Shown: positions 28,089 through 36,479 of the stretch, piece by piece
How positions within the stretch are numbered: the first letter of the stretch is position 1
Layout: each line of letters opens with the position of its first letter
From: Fimbriiglobus ruber
GTDB lineage: Bacteria > Planctomycetota > Planctomycetia > Gemmatales > Gemmataceae
DNA length: 64,000 bases
NCBI RefSeq assembly: GCF_002197845.1
Contig: NZ_NIDE01000005.1
Location: 1 to 64,000, forward strand
Direction of reading: 5' to 3'
Translations under genes and position numbers: made by a program
Notes under the pieces: model-generated
The model's database searches: none
Told to the model about the DNA's origin: nothing
What the model saw: the letters and a program-made list of their open reading frames with translations, nothing else

Positions 28089-28556
28089 GTGCCTGCTTCT
28101 GATCCTACTGACCCTATTTACGAAGAACCCGATTTGAATTGCCGGCATTTCCTGACGTGCATGGCTGTTTGGCGGGATGAGTCGAAAAAGGGGACCGAGT
28201 TCGGCGTCAGTCGGATTCTCGTTCGTGTTGTGCCAGAAGATGATAAAGGGTACCCGTTCAAAATCGAGCGCCTATTCGCCTACTTTCAACTGTTCGGAAC
28301 GCCGGGCCAATACCCGCTGAGAGTTCGTCTCGTGCGTGTTCAATCCGAACGATACTATGAAGAGACGGAAGCCTTCGAGCAGGAGTGGGCCGCTTTTGAA
28401 GTGCCTATCGAGGACGACGATTTTACGGTCGGTGTTGGGGTACAATTAAGGTCGGTCACCTTCAGCGAAGAAGGCGTGTACGAATTTCAACTTTTGTGGG
28501 GCGGCCGCACCGAACCACTTGCCCGAGAGCGAATCCAAGCGTTGGGTGAATTATGA
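28089..28556 (+). CDS. Unknown protein (155 aa) of a coupled low-GC pair
   Basis: GTG start at 28089. The product is acidic and predicted mostly beta with no signal peptide. Landmarks are NCRHFLTCMAVW near the start, IERLFAYFQLFGTPGQYPLR in the middle and EEGVYEFQLLWGGR near the end, a layout seen in short DUF6941-like proteins; that link is weak. Its GC content is clearly lower than that of neighbouring genes and codon choice is less biased, suggesting acquisition. It overlaps the next gene by 4 nt. Confidence 0.75.
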   Translation: MPASDPTDPIYEEPDLNCRHFLTCMAVWRDESKKGTEFGVSRILVRVVPEDDKGYPFKIERLFAYFQLFGTPGQYPLRVRLVRVQSERYYEETEAFEQEWAAFEVPIEDDDFTVGVGVQLRSVTFSEEGVYEFQLLWGGRTEPLARERIQALGEL

Positions 28557-28804
28557 CCGACAAAACGCGCGCGAGTATTGGCAACGAAAGAATTGTGTTC
28601 TTTGACCTGGGAGAACCGGTCACGTTAACTGAAGAACAACGGGCCTGGCGCACCGTTACCATCAAGACGCGCGAGCGATCGGAAGTTATAGTCCCTTTGA
28701 ACCCGCTTTCGCCCGCAACGGCGGAAGTCGTCAAACCCAAGACGTCGACGGACGAAACGGCAGAGAATGTTGCACCGGCCGTCGACTCGGTGCCAAACGA
28801 CTGA
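28553..28804 (+). CDS. Unknown small protein (83 aa), translationally coupled
   Basis: The ATG at 28553 overlaps the preceding stop (ATGA), so translation is probably coupled. The product has a mixed N-terminal half (ERIVFFDLGEPVTLTEEQRA) and a Pro/Thr/Ala/Val-rich acidic tail that is probably disordered. Same lower GC as its partner. No family recognised; function probably linked to the upstream gene. Confidence 0.68.
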   Translation: MTDKTRASIGNERIVFFDLGEPVTLTEEQRAWRTVTIKTRERSEVIVPLNPLSPATAEVVKPKTSTDETAENVAPAVDSVPND

Positions 28805-28992
28805 CGAAAGCGCTCACATCACGGGGCCGAAAAATGGCCGACCATGTCGGCCATACACCTCTTGACCGACGCACTCCCGGAACCAACCAACCGGCTCCGA
28901 GTGCCGCTCTAACATTTCAATGATCGCAGGCCGAACTTTCTTGTCGCATCGAACAGTCGATCTTCGCTCGTTTTTTCGTTGCGATCGCCCAA

Positions 28993-29982
28993 TCACAGCC
29001 GGGCGATCGGCTCGTCGGGTAGGCCGAGTTTGGCCCGCCGGGCGATCTCGTCGGCGTAGACTTCCCGCCGGTCGACGAAGAACATCCCGCCCTTCGCGCC
29101 GCGGAGGCGGATGCGCCAGTAGGTGCCCCAGGCGAGCAACTTCTCCGGCCAGAGCGCGTGCGGCCGGCCGCCGCCGTACTCGCCCTGGAAGTATTCGCCC
29201 GCCTTCACTGGCGGGCGGACGACGGCGCTCGCGCCGCCCGGCCGCTTGAGCGCGTACACGTCCCGCGCCCAGTTCCCGGTGAGCAGGTTGGCCGCCGCAA
29301 AGGGGGCCTTGTTGCCCCACAACACCCGGTCCTTCGGGCCGTTCGCGTTGCAGTTCCAGGCGAACAACGTCCGCAGGCAGCAGACGAAATACGCGAACTC
29401 GCGCGGAGAGTATTCCCGCTGGCGGAAGAGGACGAGGACTTCCCGCCGCTCGGCGCGCACGAACCGGACCACCTCGGCCCGGAACCGCGGGTCGGTGAAG
29501 TACGAAAATGCCTCGCGGAAGTCGGTAAAAACAAAAATCCCACTGTTGTAGTGGGACGTGCCGTGCATGTAGTTGATCGCGTGCGGCATCCGCCGGCGCG
29601 GGCCGACCGGGATCTCGGGGACCACGGCCGACCGGGCGACGCGGTCGGCCAGGAGTCGCCCGGTCTTGCCGATCACGTCGGCGTCGGCCGGGAAGTCGGC
29701 CGCGTCCGAGCCGCGGGGGGTGCGGAAGACGACGTTCTGCTCCCAGACCGGTTCGCCGGTGTCGGGGTTCAGGCCGGTGACCCACGGGTGGTCCGGGCCG
29801 ATCAACCCGGCCGGGAGCGGGCGGACTTGCGTAATGTCGATGACGCGAGCGATCGCGAGCCCGTTGTGGGCCATCTGGTACGCCCACCGGAACGGGAGCC
29901 CGGCCCAGTAGGCGACTGCCCCGCCGGCCCGCGAGGGGCGCGTCGGTGTGCGGTGGAAAACGGCCGGGGCGGGAGCGTGCAT
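28993..29982 (-). CDS. Unknown protein (329 aa)
   Basis: The frame is open to 30396, but its upstream part is antisense-frame overlap with the ArsI-like gene. The ATG at 29982 (MHAPAPAVFHR) begins the credible protein, 30 nt after the upstream gene's stop. There is a Trp/Tyr-rich N-terminal region, then RMPHAINYMHGTSHYNSG, a central segment with two Cys (YFVCCLRTLFAWNCNANGP), and WGTYWRIRLRGAKGGMFF near the end. No signal peptide or membrane segment. Probably co-transcribed with the ArsI-like gene. No family recognised. Confidence 0.78.
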   Translation of the reverse strand: MHAPAPAVFHRTPTRPSRAGGAVAYWAGLPFRWAYQMAHNGLAIARVIDITQVRPLPAGLIGPDHPWVTGLNPDTGEPVWEQNVVFRTPRGSDAADFPADADVIGKTGRLLADRVARSAVVPEIPVGPRRRMPHAINYMHGTSHYNSGIFVFTDFREAFSYFTDPRFRAEVVRFVRAERREVLVLFRQREYSPREFAYFVCCLRTLFAWNCNANGPKDRVLWGNKAPFAAANLLTGNWARDVYALKRPGGASAVVRPPVKAGEYFQGEYGGGRPHALWPEKLLAWGTYWRIRLRGAKGGMFFVDRREVYADEIARRAKLGLPDEPIARL

Positions 29983-30011
29983 CGTGCGGTTCGAGCTGGC
30001 AGCGGGGTGGG

Positions 30012-30611
30012 TCACACGCGGCAGGTCGTTTCGGCGGGTTCGGCGGTCTCGGCCGGGATCGGCGTGCGGCCGGACTCCGGCCGCTTCCGGAACGTGTTGT
30101 TCCACGCCCGGCGGATCAGCCCGCGGACGCCGAACGCCTTGAGCGGGGCCGCGTACAGCTTGATCTTCTTGTCCTTCTCGCCCCAGTCCGGAACGTCGTC
30201 GTGCAGGACGTACACTTCCCACAGCGTTTCGTCCGGGTCGGTGATCCACAGTTTGGTCTGGCGGGCGTAGCAACACTTCACGTCGTCCTGCTCGCCGACC
30301 CGCGCGCCGACCGTCCGCAGGCGGGCCTGGATCGCCCGCAGGTGTTCGACCGACACGACCCGCAGCCCGAGGTGGTTGAGCGGCCCGCCGGCGCACGCCC
30401 GCTTGGGCTTGAGCGACAGGATCAGGGGCGGGGAATCGATCTCGAACTTGGCGTAGTCCGCGTAGAACTTCGCCGGCCCGCTCCCGAGCAGGGCGGTGTA
30501 AAACTCGACCGACCGGGCCAGGTCGGACACGTTCAGGGAGGCGTGGAACTTGATCACGCTGGTCGCGTGGTCGGGCGTCCGGTTGGGGGCCGGGGCGGGA
30601 GTCGGAGTCAC
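30012..30611 (-). CDS. ArsI/CadI-like vicinal-thiol dioxygenase (organoarsenical C-As lyase family)
   Basis: 199 residues in the VOC/glyoxalase fold. Candidate metal ligands are H23 (FHASLNVSD), H80 (NHLGLRV) and E132 (LWEVYVLHDD), with a vicinal pair C113-C114 in VKCCYARQ. The spacing H-57-H-33-CC is close to what I recall for ArsI, which uses non-haem iron to cleave the C-As bond of trivalent methyl or aromatic arsenicals; cadmium-induced CadI proteins share the motif. Residues about 150-199 are an extra basic tail (LIRRAWNNTFRKR). An ArsR-type repressor gene lies divergently 247 nt upstream, fitting arsenic-responsive control. Substrate remains inferred. Confidence 0.78.
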   Translation of the reverse strand: MTPTPAPAPNRTPDHATSVIKFHASLNVSDLARSVEFYTALLGSGPAKFYADYAKFEIDSPPLILSLKPKRACAGGPLNHLGLRVVSVEHLRAIQARLRTVGARVGEQDDVKCCYARQTKLWITDPDETLWEVYVLHDDVPDWGEKDKKIKLYAAPLKAFGVRGLIRRAWNNTFRKRPESGRTPIPAETAEPAETTCRV

Positions 30612-30857
30612 GGGGTCGCCTCGGGTGAACAGGGCTCAGCGAGTCGGCGGCGGGCTGGGGCCGTTATTCTAAGTACGCGCCCCGCCCGGCGACACAATAA
30701 CTACCGGTTTGGATTCAAGATATTTACACCCTGTCCGCCGGCACCCGACCGGCCGGCCCGAATCCGCGCGCGCGGTTTTTTGCCGACTGCGTTAAGTCTC
30801 GTAAAGTAAATGCGTCCGTTTCAAGTCATTCTGCGGCCGAGCCGGTCGAGGTGTCGT

Positions 30858-31208
30858 GTGAAAAAAGACCCCCTGCAACCCGGCCGGTGTGCCGAACTCC
30901 TCGCGGCGTTGGCGGCACCGGAGCGACTGAAAATCATCCGGTTCCTGGTCGACGGCCCGAAAAACGTGACCGAAATCGCCGAGATGTTGAACGTCCCGGC
31001 GGTGAACGTCTCGCACCACCTCAACGTCCTGAAGGTCTCCGACTTGATTACCCGGAAAAAACAGGGCAGGTTCGTCCTGTACTCCCTCTGCCCGGGCGTC
31101 ATCAAGGAGGCCGCCGCCGCGGGCGTACCGGAAGTAGCCCTCAACCTGGGCTGCTGCCGGCTCGATCTCCCGACCGGGTCGAGCCCGCTCCCGCCCGCGG
31201 GTTCGTGA
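30858..31208 (+). CDS. ArsR-family winged-helix repressor
   Basis: 116 residues from a GTG at 30858 with GAGG just upstream; an ATG 16 codons earlier lacks a site. The winged helix-turn-helix is complete: CAELLAALAAPERLKIIRFL, then KNVTEIAEMLNVPAVNVSHH and LNVLKVSDLITRKKQGRFVLYSL. Cysteines lie at 11, 78 and the adjacent pair 99-100 (NLGCCRLDL). The pair is a candidate As(III)/metal site, though it is not at the classical alpha-3 CVC position. It probably represses itself and the divergent ArsI-like gene until metal or arsenical binds. I could not assign an operator in 30612-30857. Confidence 0.85.
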   Translation: MKKDPLQPGRCAELLAALAAPERLKIIRFLVDGPKNVTEIAEMLNVPAVNVSHHLNVLKVSDLITRKKQGRFVLYSLCPGVIKEAAAAGVPEVALNLGCCRLDLPTGSSPLPPAGS

Positions 31209-31215
31209 CCGGCTG

Positions 31216-31626
31216 TCACTTCAGTTCGATCAGGTAATCCGACAAACCGCCTTCCGGCACGTCGACGGTCAGCGGTGTCGTCTTGACGTTGCGGTACGGC
31301 AGGAGTTCCTTTTCCGGGCGGCGACCGAGGTCGAGCGTGATCTTATAAGCTCCGGGGACGACGCCTTCGCCGCGGGGCGTTTCCATTTTGAACGAGCCGT
31401 CCAACTGAAGGATGGCGCTGGCCATTTCGCCCTGGTTGCCCTTCTCCACGTCCGGCTGGAGGAAGATCGTGGCGGCCGTCACGCCCTCGTTTTTGAACAC
31501 CACCCGCCCGGTCACGGGGGCGAGCTTCACCCCCCGCCCGTCCGACGACCCGCACCCGGCGACGAGGGCGAGGAAGAGCCCGCCGACCGCGGCCCGCGCG
31601 ACCGACCGCATGTGAACCGTCGCCAT
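31216..31626 (-). CDS. Planctomycete lipoprotein with a carboxypeptidase-regulatory-like domain
   Basis: 136 residues. The N-terminal signal ends in a lipobox LVAGC (Cys at about residue 25), so the protein is lipid-anchored. The mature part is a single beta-sandwich-like domain: VTGRVVFKNEGVTAATIFLQ, AILQLDGSFKMETPRGEGVVPGAYKI, and PLTVDVPEGGLSDYLIELK. Such small lipoproteins (transthyretin/CarboxypepD_reg-like) are abundant in planctomycetes and of unknown role. The start at 31626 has GGAG 8 nt upstream. It converges on the ArsR gene with 7 nt between stops. Confidence 0.85.
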   Translation of the reverse strand: MATVHMRSVARAAVGGLFLALVAGCGSSDGRGVKLAPVTGRVVFKNEGVTAATIFLQPDVEKGNQGEMASAILQLDGSFKMETPRGEGVVPGAYKITLDLGRRPEKELLPYRNVKTTPLTVDVPEGGLSDYLIELK

Positions 31627-31875
31627 GCCCGATACTCCCGGAGAACGCTGGTAGTGGGGTTACCGCTCTCGCACGCTTGCCCTTTCAGGCAGGTGACGAG
31701 GGGATTGGGGACATGATAGGAATCCCGACATGCCCGGAAGCAGAGTGCGTGAACTCTGTGGGCAGCTCGGCTGATTGATCGGAAAACCGAAGGGCACCGG
31801 TGCCTTTCCCGCTCGCACGGTCGCGGCGCCAGGATATACTGGCGAACAGAAGTTACCCGATGGTAAAGGCTCTAC

Positions 31876-32144
31876 ATGCCATTACCCCACATTTCAACCC
31901 ATGAAGCTGCCATCTTGGCCCGCGTGATTCAGCCGGGCGCCGGTGATTTGTCCCTCGCGGCTGCCAGGGCTCTCCTGAAACTCGGTTTTACGACGCCGAC
32001 CGGCAGAGGATGCACGATCTGGCCGTGAAAAATCAGGAGGGCGATATTTCCGCCGCCGAACAGGACGAACTGGACGGTTATCGTCGCGTCGGCCGTTTGC
32101 TCGATCTCATCGGTGCCAAAGCCCGACTTTCGTTGAAAACTTGA
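31876..32144 (+). pseudogene. Frameshifted small conserved-type gene (about 89 aa when joined)
   Basis: From ATG 31876 the frame encodes MPLPHISTHEAAILARVIQP, continues through LSLAAARALLKLGF and then runs into nonsense and a stop. One added base near 31986-31992 (a TTTT run) switches to a frame encoding DADRQRMHDLAVKN, QDELDGYRRVGRLLDLIGAK and ARLSLKT, ending at TGA 32142-32144. The join ALLKLGF-(Y)DADRQRMHDL reads as one protein of a kind I recall from planctomycetes as a short hypothetical. Either a real frameshift or a sequencing deletion. Confidence 0.65.
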
Positions 32145-32232
32145 CGACTTAAAAAGTGGCAGCGTCGCCCGCAATCTGGTAGGCTATTTCCAATTCCCAC
32201 CTCCCCACCACGACAGGCTCGGAGCCTCGCTG

Positions 32233-32973
32233 ATGATCCGCCGCTCGCGCGTCGCGTGTTTTGTCGCCCTCTCCCTCATCGGCACCGCCGCCATGACTCC
32301 CGCCGCCGACGTCAAGACCGGGGCCGTGCAAAAGACGTTCAAGAACGACGACGGGACGGAATCGCCGTACGTCGTTTACGTCCCCAAAGCCTACGACGGA
32401 ACGACAGCCCTCCCGGTCATCCTGTTCCTGCACGGGTCCGGGGAAACCAAGGGCGGCGCGAAAATGCCCTTCGACCAGGGGCTCATGAACAAGCACTACC
32501 AGAAGCAAGAAGAGAAATTCCCGGCCATCGTCGTCGTCCCGCAGTCCGAAAAGCGGACTTGGAAAGCCGACTCGGCGGACGCCAAACGGGCACTCGCCAT
32601 GCTCGACGCCACGACGAAGGAATACAAGACCGACCCCGCCCGCGTTTACCTGACCGGCCTCTCGATGGGCGGGTACGGGACGTGGTCGCTGGCCGTCGCC
32701 CACCCGGAAAAATGGGCCGCGATCGTCCCCGTCTGCGGCGGCGGCGACCCGAAAGCTGCCGAGAAGATCAAGGACATCCCGTGCTGGTGCTTCCACGGCG
32801 ACAAGGACGACGCGGTCAAGGTCGAGAAGTCCCGCGAGATGATCGAGGCCCTCAAGAAGGCCGGCGGGGATCCGAAGTACACCGAGTACGCCGGCGTCGG
32901 GCACAACTCGTGGGACCGCGCGTACGACACCGACGAACTGTACACCTGGCTGTTCGCCCAGAAAAAGAAGTAG
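32233..32973 (+). CDS. Secreted alpha/beta-hydrolase (carboxylesterase/PHB-depolymerase-like)
   Basis: 246 residues. Signal peptide at 1-25 (VACFVALSLIGTAAMTPAAD). The catalytic triad is readable: oxyanion strand LFLHGSGE, nucleophile Ser in YLTGLSMGGYGTW, Asp in CFHGDKDDAV and His in GVGHNSWDR. The compact core without a lid fits the dienelactone-hydrolase/phospholipase-carboxylesterase and feruloyl-esterase-like group. Likely periplasmic or extracellular ester hydrolysis, perhaps of carbohydrate esters. A terminator separates it from the next gene. Confidence 0.88.
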   Translation: MIRRSRVACFVALSLIGTAAMTPAADVKTGAVQKTFKNDDGTESPYVVYVPKAYDGTTALPVILFLHGSGETKGGAKMPFDQGLMNKHYQKQEEKFPAIVVVPQSEKRTWKADSADAKRALAMLDATTKEYKTDPARVYLTGLSMGGYGTWSLAVAHPEKWAAIVPVCGGGDPKAAEKIKDIPCWCFHGDKDDAVKVEKSREMIEALKKAGGDPKYTEYAGVGHNSWDRAYDTDELYTWLFAQKKK

Positions 32974-32985
32974 AACTCCCACTGC

Positions 32986-33021
32986 CCCGCGGATTCGTAA
33001 CCCCGCGGGTTTCGTTTTTTT
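32986..33021 (+). terminator. Intrinsic terminator after the esterase gene
   Basis: A 7-bp stem (CCCGCGG 32986-32992 with CCGCGGG 33003-33009, loop of 10) is followed directly by TTTCGTTTTTTT. The T-tract makes it the most classical terminator in the window. Confidence 0.75.
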
Positions 33022-33050
33022 CCGTCCGACTCGTAATCGAGGAGATCCGC

Positions 33051-34621
33051 ATGTCCGCGAATAAACCGTCCCGCCGCGGGTTCATCAAGGCGTCGGCGAC
33101 GGTCGGGGCCGCCGCCGGCGCCGCACTGTCGATGCCGGCCACGAGCTACGCCAAGATCGTCGGGGCCAACGGCAAAATCAACGTCGGCTTCCTCGGCGTC
33201 GGCGGCCGCTGCCAGCAGCACGTCGACGTGATCCTGCACATGCAAAAAGAGGGCAAGCCGGTCACCCCGTTCGCCGTCTGCGACGTGTGGGACGGGCAGG
33301 CCGTTCAGGGCGTGATCAAGGGTCGCGGGCTGTACCCGACCGCCGAGCGGTGCGGAATCCCGAAGGACGACGCCAAGCGCGTCACCAAGGACTACCGGGA
33401 AGTCATCGGGAACAAAGATGTCGACGTGATCGTCGTCGCGACTCCGGACCACTGGCACGCCCGGATGGCGATCGACGCCCTCGAAGCCGGCAAGGACGTG
33501 TACTGCGAAAAGCCGATGACCCGGACGATCCCCGAGGCCCAGGCTGTCGTGGACGCCTGGAACAAGTCCGGCCGCGTGATGTGCGTCGGCGTCCAGTCGA
33601 TGGCCGACCCGACCTGGGCCGAGGCCCACAAGTACATCGCCGAAGGTAACATCGGGCACGTACTCCAGGGCCAGACCAGCTACTACCGGAACAGCAGCGT
33701 CGGCCAGTGGCGGTACTACCCGCTGACCAAGGAAATGTCCCCGAAGACGGTCGACTGGGACATGTGGCTGGGGACCAAGTTCGACGTGAACGGTGAGAAG
33801 CTCGGGCCGTCCGCGAAGGACGCGCCGTTCGACCGGGCCGTGTGGGCCCAGTGGCGGTGCTACTGGCAGTTCGGCGGCGGCATGTTCACCGACCTGTTCG
33901 TCCACCAGACGACGCACCTGATCCGGGCGATGGGCGTCCGCTACCCGCGGCGGGTGGTCGGGGCCGGCGGGCTCTACCTCGAGTACGACACCCGGGACGT
34001 GCCGGACACGGCCACCGTGGTCGCCGACTACGACGAGGGGTGCCAGTTCGTGGTCGCCGCGACCATGTGCAACGACACCCAGCTCGGCGAAGTCATCCGC
34101 GGCCACCTGGCCACGATCAAGTTCTCCTCCGCCATCAACGGCGACTTCATCAAGGGGTTCGAGGTGTACGGCCAGAACATCGCCGGCGGCCCGCAGAAGC
34201 CGGGGGGGGCGGGGGCGACAAGCCGGTGTACTCCTACGAGAGCCCGAAGTACAAAGAAAAATCGAAGATGGAAGAGCAGGCGACCTACGCTCTGTGGGAC
34301 CACTTCCTGGAATGCGTCCGCGGGAAGAACCGGGAGACGCTGTGCACGCCGGACCTCGGGGCCGCCGCGTTCTCGACCGTGAACATGGGCGTCCAGAGCT
34401 ACCGGTTCGGGAAGGTCCTGTTCTGGGACAAGGAACAGCGGAAGACGACCGACGCCGACGCGAGTTGGGCGGCCGCGTGGGAGAAGCGGTCCAAGCAGCG
34501 GGGCAAGCCGAACCAAATCCAGGGGTGGGCGGCCGGCGACAAGGGCAGCACCCTGACCCCGCCCGCGTACCAGAAGCTGGAAGGCCCGTGGGTCGACGGC
34601 AAAGACCCGGCCGGGGCGTAA
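33051..34621 (+). pseudogene. Tat-exported Gfo/Idh/MocA oxidoreductase with one apparent frameshift
   Basis: Starts at ATG 33051 with GAGGAG upstream. Tat signal SRRGFIKASA, then the Rossmann motif VGFLGVGGRCQQHV, VVATPDHWHARMAI and EKPMTRTI, as in the paralog at 19876. At the G8 run 34202-34209 the frame is lost after GGPQKPGG. One added G restores DKPVYSYESPKYKEK and the full C-terminal part (ATYALWDHFLECVRGKN, WAAAWEKRSKQ) to the stop at 34621, giving about 523 residues. Because both halves are intact and strongly biased in codon use, the gene may be functional and the shift an under-called homopolymer. Role: NAD(P)-dependent oxidoreductase outside the cytosol, substrate unknown. Confidence 0.85.
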
Positions 34622-34641
34622 TCGGGTAGCAGCTAAGAATC

Positions 34642-34681
34642 AGCCCCGGGTCCACGCGGCCGATCGCGTGGACCCGGGGCT
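34642..34681. terminator. Perfect 17-bp hairpin between convergent genes
   Basis: Arms 34642-34658 and 34665-34681 are fully complementary (loop of 6), followed by CGATTATTTG on the plus side. It lies between the oxidoreductase and the 3' end of the DUF1559 gene and probably serves both. Confidence 0.8.
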
Positions 34682-35200
34682 CGATTATTTGTGGGATCGG
34701 CATTTGGCTCGGATGTTCCGAACGAGCAAGGTGTTACTCCGGCCATTGAACAATTTCGCCGCCGTTGATGCTAGCGAGCGGGATGATGATCGGTTCGGCC
34801 GCGTAGGAAAGGAAGCGGACGGACCCGTCGGCGAAGAGGAAGTTCGCCCCGCCCGGGTGGAGGCTCCAGTAATGGTTCCGGTCGCACGGGTTGTCGAGGC
34901 GCCCGGGACCGAACGTTCGCTTGCCTATCGTGCAGGGATCATTGATAAAGTAGAGGCCCGCGCCGGCAACTAACCCCCCGTTCGGTCCGCGGTGCCCGCG
35001 CGCCGAAAAATGAAACCCCGGGTACCACCACCCAGCCTGGTATGTGTCGGGGGGCGGTCGCTCCCCGACCATGAGCGTTTGCGACGCACCGTCTGTAATG
35101 TCCGTCAGCCGAGTTCCGGGGCTGCCCTCCAAGACCCCCAGAAAACCAACCGCCGCCCCGGGTGGTAGCGAGCCATAATTTCCGACATAAGAAGTAAATC

Positions 35201-36479
35201 CAGTAGTTCAAAATCCCCGTGAGTGAAACCCTTTATTCTTTAAACAGTTATGTTCGCGTATCAGAAAGCGTTTCGTTGTCGTTATTTCCTTGAGCAAGTA
35301 CGGCCAACATCCACCTGAACTGGAATCGTTTCGATGCCGCTTGCACTCGCGGGTGCCTGTCCTCCCCGAACCAGAGCGCCTGAAACCACACCCAAAGGTT
35401 TCGCAGCAACAGGGCCAGACCCACGAAGAACGATCGCAGGATCGGGTTCCGGGTACTGGTCCGGATTCGCGCCTGACCGAGTTGCCGATAGCTGCTTTCG
35501 ATCCCGAACCGTGTGCGATACGCGTCACGCACGTCCCTCGGTGCACCCGACACACGCCAGCTGGCGAATACCAACGTCTTGGCCCGCCGCTTGTTCGTCC
35601 GGTGGTGGCGGTAGCTCTTGTAACTCACACAGACCCTCACGGTCACCTCCTCACCCTTGTGACGGTGCGTGTGACGATACCAGCCGGCGGGCTTGCGCCG
35701 GAACATCCGCCATCCCGTGGACTTCTTCCCGCGACGCGGCTTCCGCCCGCGCATCACCACGGGCATCAGGAAGGGACAGTTGCGCTCCTGGAGAAACTGC
35801 ATCACGGCGACGCTGAAAAACCCCCGATCCAGAAGCAGTTTGCGAATCCTCACGCCGCTGTTCCCGACCTCGGTCAGGAGTCGTTGCAGAACCTCGACCG
35901 TCGAGTCTTCCGCCCGGACCCACGTGTACGCCAGGGTATACCTGTGCCCATGATGAATCAGACAGGCGGTGGCGTAGGTAAAAAACGTGGTCGTCCCGAG
36001 CGTGGCTTGTTGCCCCGGACGTGATTCTTGGGACCGTGTCCGTGATACGGAATTTCGTGGTAATCGATCGCCAGATCCCGAGACCGGCGGCGCGTGTTCG
36101 GCGGCAGCGGTTCGCGCAAGGCGTGGTTCAGCTTGGCTTCGAGCGGCTTGCGCTGTTTGGGCAGACGCGACTTCAATTCGCTGCGCGCCGTCTGATCGGA
36201 GATCGTACCCAGACGAAGGCAGGCCCCGAACAACGAGATGATGTTGGCCGCAGCCGTCAACACGACCTGGAGCAGAACCGGCGCAGAACATTTGCGCGAA
36301 CTCGATGGTCTGAAGATCGGAGAGATCAGTTCCGCAGCCCGATCTTGAATTTGCCGGGAACACAGTTTAGGCTTCTTGGCAGAACGCATGTTTCGCCACT
36401 CCATGGCTAGGTCGTGCTAACCCACTATGGAGCCGAAACATGCGTTTTTTTCAAGACCACCTCCAATTTTGAACTACTG
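35201..36479 (-). mobile_element. IS4-superfamily (ISH3-type) insertion sequence, 1,279 bp
   Basis: Both ends carry the inverted repeat CAGTAGTTCAAAAT (14 bp). The host sequence AAATC is duplicated at 35196-35200 and 36480-36484, a perfect 5-bp target duplication. Length, repeat size and the 5-bp duplication fit the ISH3 group. It is inserted within the DUF1559 gene in the same orientation. The intact duplication suggests recent insertion. Confidence 0.93.
35248..36404 (-). pseudogene. ISH3-type DDE transposase, in two frames
   Basis: The N-terminal frame (from 36404 or the ATG at 36389) encodes SAPVLLQVVLTAAANIISLF and LAIDYHEIPYHG with the first catalytic Asp. It must shift near 35995-35997 to the frame that encodes TTTFFTYATACLIHHGH, LLLDRGFFS (second Asp) and YRTRFGIESSYRQLGQARIR (catalytic Glu with the Y-x2-R-x3-E pattern). 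One added G in a GGG run, or a -1 ribosomal slip, joins them into about 385 residues. All three catalytic residues are present. The site is not a typical slippery heptamer, so a deletion or sequencing error is as likely as programmed frameshifting. Confidence 0.85.

Noticed and set aside
28814-29887. Minus-strand frame of 357 codons
   Set aside because: Shadow of the real gene at 28993-29982; Arg-rich and without recognisable features.
28993-30396. N-terminal 138 residues of the long frame upstream of 29982
   Set aside because: They overlap the ArsI-like gene in another frame on the same strand and are Arg/Gly/Pro-rich nonsense.
32256-34382. One long fusion of esterase region and oxidoreductase
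   Set aside because: The first part is a wrong frame of the esterase gene; the real oxidoreductase starts at 33051 with its own ribosome-binding site and Tat signal, after a terminator.
35996-35996. Programmed frameshifting in the ISH3 transposase
   Set aside because: The sequence CTCGGGACG is not a usual slippery heptamer and no downstream stem was evident, so kept only as an alternative.
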